A DNA stretch of 64,000 nt from Paracamarosporium sp. OC-R06-R3 (taxonomy: Eukaryota > Ascomycota > Dothideomycetes > Pleosporales > Didymosphaeriaceae), in NCBI GenBank assembly GCA_019828545.1, contig JACVRA010000192.1, forward strand, positions 310,001 to 374,000, given 5' to 3'. The notes under the pieces are model-generated. The model did not search any database. It was not told the DNA's origin and saw only the letters and a program-made list of their open reading frames with translations. Below, piece after piece: positions 58,637 to 64,000 of this stretch (positions are counted from its first letter, which is position 1; every line of letters begins with the position of its first letter). The translations under genes were made by a program, and so were the position numbers.

Positions 58637-59221
58637 ATGAAAGAGAAGGTGTGAATTACGACCTTACCAAACGCGGTCACTTTGCAACGGCGTTTCGAAG
58701 CGCTGAGAGTGATCGTACCAATGTACAACATCAGCAGAGCATTTCATGTATATCCGTAGATCTTTAATGACTCCAAGAATCATCACCACACTGGCTTTTT
58801 TTCGCTAGTAGTAAATCGCAATCTATCCCATCTATGATGTACCTGTGGCCGAATCCAGAATTGCAGACTCTGGACTAATGCGCCAATAGATTCAGCCACT
58901 TGTCGAAAACATTGGGTATCTCTCTATATGCGGCGCGATGTTAGTCCAGTCACACTTGTTGGTCTCAACCTCACCGTCAGCATGGCGCCCTATCAAAACC
59001 TTTGCTTCCAACAGCCGCCATTTCATTGCATGAACAACCGTCTGCAACCTCAAGCATTCAGCTCCATGAACAAACTCATCCGTTGGACTTAGACCAAAAC
59101 CAAGCACGTCTGACTCATAGTATCGCGAAAGAATTGCTGTGGAGGATGGAATCGTAAATATTTATATCTGATCCTCGTGGTGTCCGTTAAGTTAACGTTG
59201 ACGCTTCTTTCAGCCCTTATC
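58637..59221. other. Intergenic region between convergent genes
   Basis: This 585-base 3'-to-3' gap has no gene. Short frames at 58892-59352 are random in composition. Confidence 0.4.
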
Positions 59222-60730
59222 TTAACCGACAGGACCCTCCCCAGTTTCAGGGACGCGCATATCCGTCCTTCCCTCAAATTTCGCCTTCTCAATCCTCTCG
59301 TCACTAACAAGAAAGCTCTTCGGGAACCAATCCAAGCCTTCCAGATCGCCATCTTGACCGATCATCTTCGCAAGCGCCTCGGCAGACTTCAAGCAAAGCA
59401 CCATCCCATGCCCGTTGAACCCGGCGGATATCCACACCCCTTTTTGCCCCGGCACTTGACCTACGAATGGTCTCCCGTCAGCTGTCGCGCCCATGATACC
59501 AGTCCATTCCTGGACAATTTCATAAGGGGGCGAGTCTTGTGCGGATGGAGAACTCGAAGTGGGAGCGCCGAAGTAACCCGCGACTGTGCCGTGGAGGTAC
59601 TTCGAAACGTCGGGATTGAGCGAGCTGTCGTCAACTGTGCCGAATTCTGTTGCTCCCGCGTTTGTAAGGCGACCGAGTCCGCCGCCGATAACGATGTGTT
59701 GCTTGCCGTCGGGGAGTTGCCGTGGGATCATGTATTCGTAGCCGGATCCGTAGATGAAGGAGTATGTCCTGGGTAGCACGCTTGGATGTCTTGCTGTTGG
59801 AGGTGGTTTCTGAGCTGTTATCTGTCCGCGCAGAGGTACGATGACGCCTTGGAGGGATCTTAGAAGATAAGGCGTGTATCCGTTGGTTGCGAGTATGACG
59901 TTGCGTGCTTGAAGAGTAGTGTATTGTGTGAAGACGTCCCAGAGTGGCGATTGCGGAGTTGAAGATGGCGAAGGCTGGAAGGAGTGGACGGGGGAATTGG
60001 CACACAATTGGAGGCCTTTTTGTACAAGGTTTCTCAAGACGCCAGTCGTGAATCGGTAGGCATGGACCTTGCCCGCCAGATACTCGAACGCCCCAGCTAT
60101 TGACTCTTGTTGTTCTACCGTTGGATTCGTGTTCGTGTTTTCCACCCAGAACTTCTGCTTTATGCCGTCATCGCTGTTGTAAATCCTGTACGAAGCCATC
60201 TTCCCATGTTGACGCTCCTCTTCCGTCGCATCTGAAATGAGTTCTTTGATAGCTTCCTTTCCTTGTTGGAATGTCTCCTCATCATATATCACGTCTACGG
60301 TGTTGCACACCTGGTTTTCGCACTCAACCTCAAGCTCCTTTGCCAGTGCGTGCGTTTCGATGATGTTCGCATACTCTAGTCTGGCTATACGCAATGCTTC
60401 GTCTTTACCTAGCTCTTCTTTATGCTGCATGTACGTGCGATACGATGCAGCTTTTGTGTGCCCACCATTGCGTCCAGTCGCGCCTGAACAGATCTCTCGT
60501 GCGTCGATCATGACGATGCGTGCTGAAGGATTAGCCTTGAGAAGATTGTAAGCAATCATCGTTCCTGATATGCCAGAGCCAATGATAGCGTAGTCATATG
60601 GTTGGGTGGGGTTCGATGTCTCCCCTTCGATTACCGCCGCGAGCGGTGACTTGGGGTGCTGCCAATAGGATTGAAGAGGGTCGGAAACGGGCGGGCCAGC
60701 GGGAATTCGCGCTCGGGATTCCATCGCCAT
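59222..60730 (-). CDS. DAO-family FAD-dependent oxidoreductase
   Basis: This single exon encodes 502 residues. It is a glycine/D-amino-acid oxidase-like flavoprotein. The FAD fold YAIIGSGISGTMIAYNLL lies near residues 47-64, with GxGxxG at 51-56. The ring-contact motif is GATGRNGGHTKA, and ILATNGYTPYLL and WTGIMGATADGRPFVG are later hallmarks. C-terminal GFNGHGMVLCLKSAEAL closes the FAD site. The N-terminal 45 residues are a Pro-rich extension without a signal peptide. The substrate could be an amino acid, amine or sarcosine-type compound. The ATG at 60730 is followed by a second at 60724; either could be used. Confidence 0.92.
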   Translation of the reverse strand: MAMESRARIPAGPPVSDPLQSYWQHPKSPLAAVIEGETSNPTQPYDYAIIGSGISGTMIAYNLLKANPSARIVMIDAREICSGATGRNGGHTKAASYRTYMQHKEELGKDEALRIARLEYANIIETHALAKELEVECENQVCNTVDVIYDEETFQQGKEAIKELISDATEEERQHGKMASYRIYNSDDGIKQKFWVENTNTNPTVEQQESIAGAFEYLAGKVHAYRFTTGVLRNLVQKGLQLCANSPVHSFQPSPSSTPQSPLWDVFTQYTTLQARNVILATNGYTPYLLRSLQGVIVPLRGQITAQKPPPTARHPSVLPRTYSFIYGSGYEYMIPRQLPDGKQHIVIGGGLGRLTNAGATEFGTVDDSSLNPDVSKYLHGTVAGYFGAPTSSSPSAQDSPPYEIVQEWTGIMGATADGRPFVGQVPGQKGVWISAGFNGHGMVLCLKSAEALAKMIGQDGDLEGLDWFPKSFLVSDERIEKAKFEGRTDMRVPETGEGPVG

Positions 60731-61899
60731 GGTGCTTTACGAGAGAATCAGGTCGTAAGTAACGGGTGGGGTACAACAATCTGTCAGGAAGGTTTAACTA
60801 TCTGGCGTTGTGAAACAAGACGAGCCTTGATAGATAGGTCTCGTTGATCGGGTTTCCACGCGCGCAAAACAACAGATACTCTCCCCAGGTGATGTCAAAT
60901 AGCGTCTAACAACATCAGCAAGTGCGCGAACTTGTTGATACTTATAATTCCTATCAGTAACAGCTCGTCAAACAATATATGGAGACACATAGTCACATAC
61001 TGCGGGGCAAGATATCGCATATACTTGCCTCATCGGGCTTAGACTAATGGCCGACATTCACGAAATCGCTACAGCTGTAGGTGACATCCATCATAATATC
61101 GTCCTCGAACCGGTTCTGTATATCACGAGTCATAAATATGATGAACTCATGGAAGGTGGAATTCGTGGCCCAAGCACGATGCAAGCAAGGATCCAGATGC
61201 ATGCATGCTTCAGCTCTAGGCAGCAGCATCTTTTCCAACCATGCGATCTTTACTCTTCAGAACGTAGATTCATTTTTCTCGTGTATATATGCGAATAGTT
61301 CAAAGAAATTCAATAGGAAAGTAGCTACTGAATGGTTTCATCGTCAGATGATAGGTTTCGAATACCTGCGACAATGGCTTCGGCTGTTGGCACTTTCCTT
61401 TTTGGCAAAGCGACTGCTTCTCGTCGTGGGAATCTTTTGCTTCCAAGTGCATGCGTTCGAGTTTTACGTTGGGAATACATCCAGAGTGGTATTCTTGATA
61501 TTTTTTTTGTCTCAATGTGCATACATCAATGATAGAGTAGCGCTGTTGCCTAGTCGTAGAGCATTCGGATATGGACAGAAGCTTTGAGGCATCCTGCTCG
61601 GAGGTAAAACACTGCTTTCGCACTCACGACAAGAGAAGCTTTGAGATGTTTGAGATGTGGAGTAACATCCCAGAAGTGGGGGTGGTTCTCTTGGCCCCAC
61701 ATGTCCGTTTTCAAACTGACGCTATCGCGCATTGCTTGATAGTATGAGAGTTATTGTTTAGAATTCAGTAAATGTGCAGTGTGAAATAACTAGCGCACCT
61801 GCTTTAGAAAGCAGGCAGCTAGAATACAATCCAAGAGACGAGTAATGGCTGACATCCTCAATGATATCAGAGACCAGACCCATTTACCTAAGTCACCTT
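60731..61899. other. Intergenic region between two minus-strand genes
   Basis: This 1.17 kb contains the promoter of the DAO gene and the 3' flank of the Dicer-like gene. Frames at 61044-61732 on both strands are short and look random. I see no gene. Confidence 0.4.
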
Positions 61900-64000
61900 C
61901 TACTCCGTATCATTAGAGATCGTCTCACTGCAATCGCACCCATACCGCCTCTTGAACTCATACTCAGGCAAGCCGTCTAGCGCGTTGAGTGCAATCTCGG
62001 CCACCTTCTTTTTCGCATACCGACCGCTGACGGCAATGCCGTGAAAATGAATTTTGTCATGAATCATGAGCATTGCCACAACCCGATCTTTACCCCCAGG
62101 GAGTATGTCTTCCGTCGTATGCGTAGCCGTCCGATGTTGCTTGCACCCTAGCTCATCGTTAAGACGCCTGCCGAGGCGAGTAGTTGGATGTTGATTCGCG
62201 AATGTGTCATAGATGTACATGTCAAGGAAGAAAGGCTTGAGGTGTCTGTCGAAGAATTCTTGGACGACATTGAAGTTGAACTCGGAATCAACAAAAATGG
62301 CCCCTACGTACGCTTCGACGACATCGGCCAAGCATTTCGGAACTTCTGTCACTCCTGTCCAGTAATCGACTGAGCCATTGCTTTCACTTTCCGCTATTTG
62401 GATTTGGGTGACATAATCGAAAATTTGACTAGTGAGCTTCTGTAGACAATTATGAGCAGCGGCTTTGACTATGTTGGCACAAATTGTGGACTTACCGCAT
62501 TGTTCTGCCGAATGTGCTTATGGAAGCCGAGCTTCACGCAAACCGCGCCCAAGAATTGATTCGACACCATAGGGGTCTTGTGTTCGGTCATCCATTGAGG
62601 ATCTTTGTCCGGATAATTGAAGAACTGTAAAACGATAAGCATGTGTGCCATGTACGAAAGAACGCGAGGGGGTCAGATTTTACCAGATGCATGATGAAAG
62701 CTTGATCAAGCAGAGAGTCCCCAAGGAACTCCAAACGTTGATAGTGAGGAATATGTTCCCACACGAAAGCCTGCGATGGATGGATGAATGCCGAACGTAG
62801 TAAACGAGGGTACTTGAAGTGATACGGGTGCCTAGTTTCGTTTCAGCTTTAAGAAATCATATTTCTTGTCAGTACTTACTGCTTCTCAACCTTAGCGGCA
62901 AGGTCCAGTTGTGCGGCAGTCGCTTCGGCTAACTGATACTTTGGTAACTGATACGCTTTGTAGTAATCTGACCAACTCTCCATGAGATGATCATCATTCT
63001 TCACCATCTTTGTAACCGCTTTCACAGGTTCATCCCACATTTGAGGGTGCCAGTTTCCTCGTTGATTATGTTGCATGAATGCAGCACCAATCAGCGCTTC
63101 ACAGACATCCGCAATAGATTTGTCTCCAAGTGCATGAGTGATGACCTGGTTGTGGTGGTCGGCTTTCGTACCAGCTTTCGCGCCTTTCCCCTTGAGCAAC
63201 ACAAGTTTTGGGTACCATGTACGCCTGAAACAGTTAGTCTTACAATTGCGAACACCTACGCAAGCACACAAATACTGACCGAGAGAATGCTGCTGTACGA
63301 ATATACTGGACGAGCTCCGTCTTATTGACCGCTGTGTCGAATAGGTTCGAGTTGCAAAGCATGACCATGCGGCGCACGTGAAACTCGAATTCGTTCTCAT
63401 CGGGTTGCTGTACGAACGTAGAGATTGATGTGGCCATTTTCAGGAAGCAATCGCCCAGAAATTCAACTTCATCATGTGTTAGCGCATAGTCCTACTTCAA
63501 ATGAGCTGGAGATATATGTAGCTTACGGCGTTCATAGTTTGGACCCATTCCGCTTCTAAAGTTGATCTTCTCTTGGCCATGCTCATCGGAATTCTCCGAG
63601 TCTTTCGTAATGGCTTCAAGTGCAAGAGCAGGTCCAATGTCGAGATCGAAAAGTTGGCAAGCTTCGAGTGCAATAAGATAATCTTCCAATCGGTGAATGA
63701 TTGCTGGGAAGACATAGCACATAGCTACGAAAGGGATAGGTAACTACAAACAAGTAAGCAGCTAGCTCGGCGCATGTAAACAAATACATACCGCAGAAAT
63801 TCGAAGAGGTTCTGGGCACAAGTATGCGATGTTGTTTCCTTTGATCTCGGTAACCTCTTCTTGGTCTTTACGGTCGACTATAGCTAACCAATTGCGACGA
63901 TGCCCGATTTTTTCCACTTCCATAACAGGCTGCGAAACATCCCACACTCGACGAGCACGGTCTTTCTTCCACAGACTAACAGAGTAGTCTAGAATGTTCT
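61900..64000 (-). CDS. dcl1: Dicer-like protein 1, C-terminal half (5' part beyond right edge)
   Basis: The model is complement(61900..62439, 62496..62624, 62684..62831, 62880..63224, 63280..63466, 63527..63743, 63792..>64000). Dicer cuts double-stranded RNA into small RNAs. Present are the region before RNase IIIa ([20 protein letters not shown]), RNase IIIa ([18 protein letters not shown]), RNase IIIb ([20 protein letters not shown] and [16 protein letters not shown]) and a C-terminal double-stranded-RNA-binding segment ([14 protein letters not shown]), ending in a Cys-containing tail (RRYGCDCSE). The order of domains, the dsRBD and the CDC tail favour DCL1 over DCL2, but the helicase part is not visible. 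Each of the six introns restores a family motif. Confidence 0.93.

Overview
The window is nuclear DNA of a filamentous ascomycete, most likely a Dothideomycete such as Pleosporales. The evidence is about 25 split protein genes with 45-90 base GT..AG introns and CTAAC/CTGAC-like branch points, short intergenic gaps, GMC, EthD and LPMO-like gene families, a Dicer-like gene, and conserved core genes that read as fungal. The lineage is inferred from protein style, not from a database search. I saw no tRNA, rRNA, CRISPR array or intact transposon.

Left third (1-25 kb): the E1 ubiquitin-activating enzyme (cut by the left edge), a Cys-rich membrane protein, a GMC oxidoreductase, a PhyH-type dioxygenase, a membrane-anchored monothiol glutaredoxin, two convergent genes of a small Cys-rich family, a Pro/Gln-rich protein, a PPG1-type phosphatase, uridine kinase, the GID8-type subunit of the GID ubiquitin ligase, and a PPxY-bearing unknown.

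Middle (24-42 kb): two Ser/Pro-rich unknowns, the PP2A catalytic subunit, MCM6, eIF2B alpha (GCN3), an aldehyde dehydrogenase and a 1169-residue membrane-anchored coiled-coil protein.

42-47 kb holds the most unusual gene. It is a seven-exon, 1565-residue fusion of an IDO/PrnB-like haem domain, an NADPH/FAD reductase module without an FMN domain, a cytochrome b5 domain and a long C-terminal region of unknown function. It looks like a single-chain redox enzyme in which NADPH electrons pass through FAD and b5 to a haem dioxygenase-like centre.

Right third (49-64 kb): an EthD-domain protein, a secreted M28 aminopeptidase, a secreted LVIVD-repeat protein, a HAD hydrolase, a secreted LPMO-like protein, a DAO-family flavoprotein and the C-terminal half of Dicer-like 1 (cut by the right edge). 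Two of the secreted genes and EthD carry TATA-like boxes 70-125 bases before the ATG.

Gene models were rebuilt by hand from reading frame, GT..AG junctions and family motifs. All joined models are divisible by three. No transcript evidence was available.
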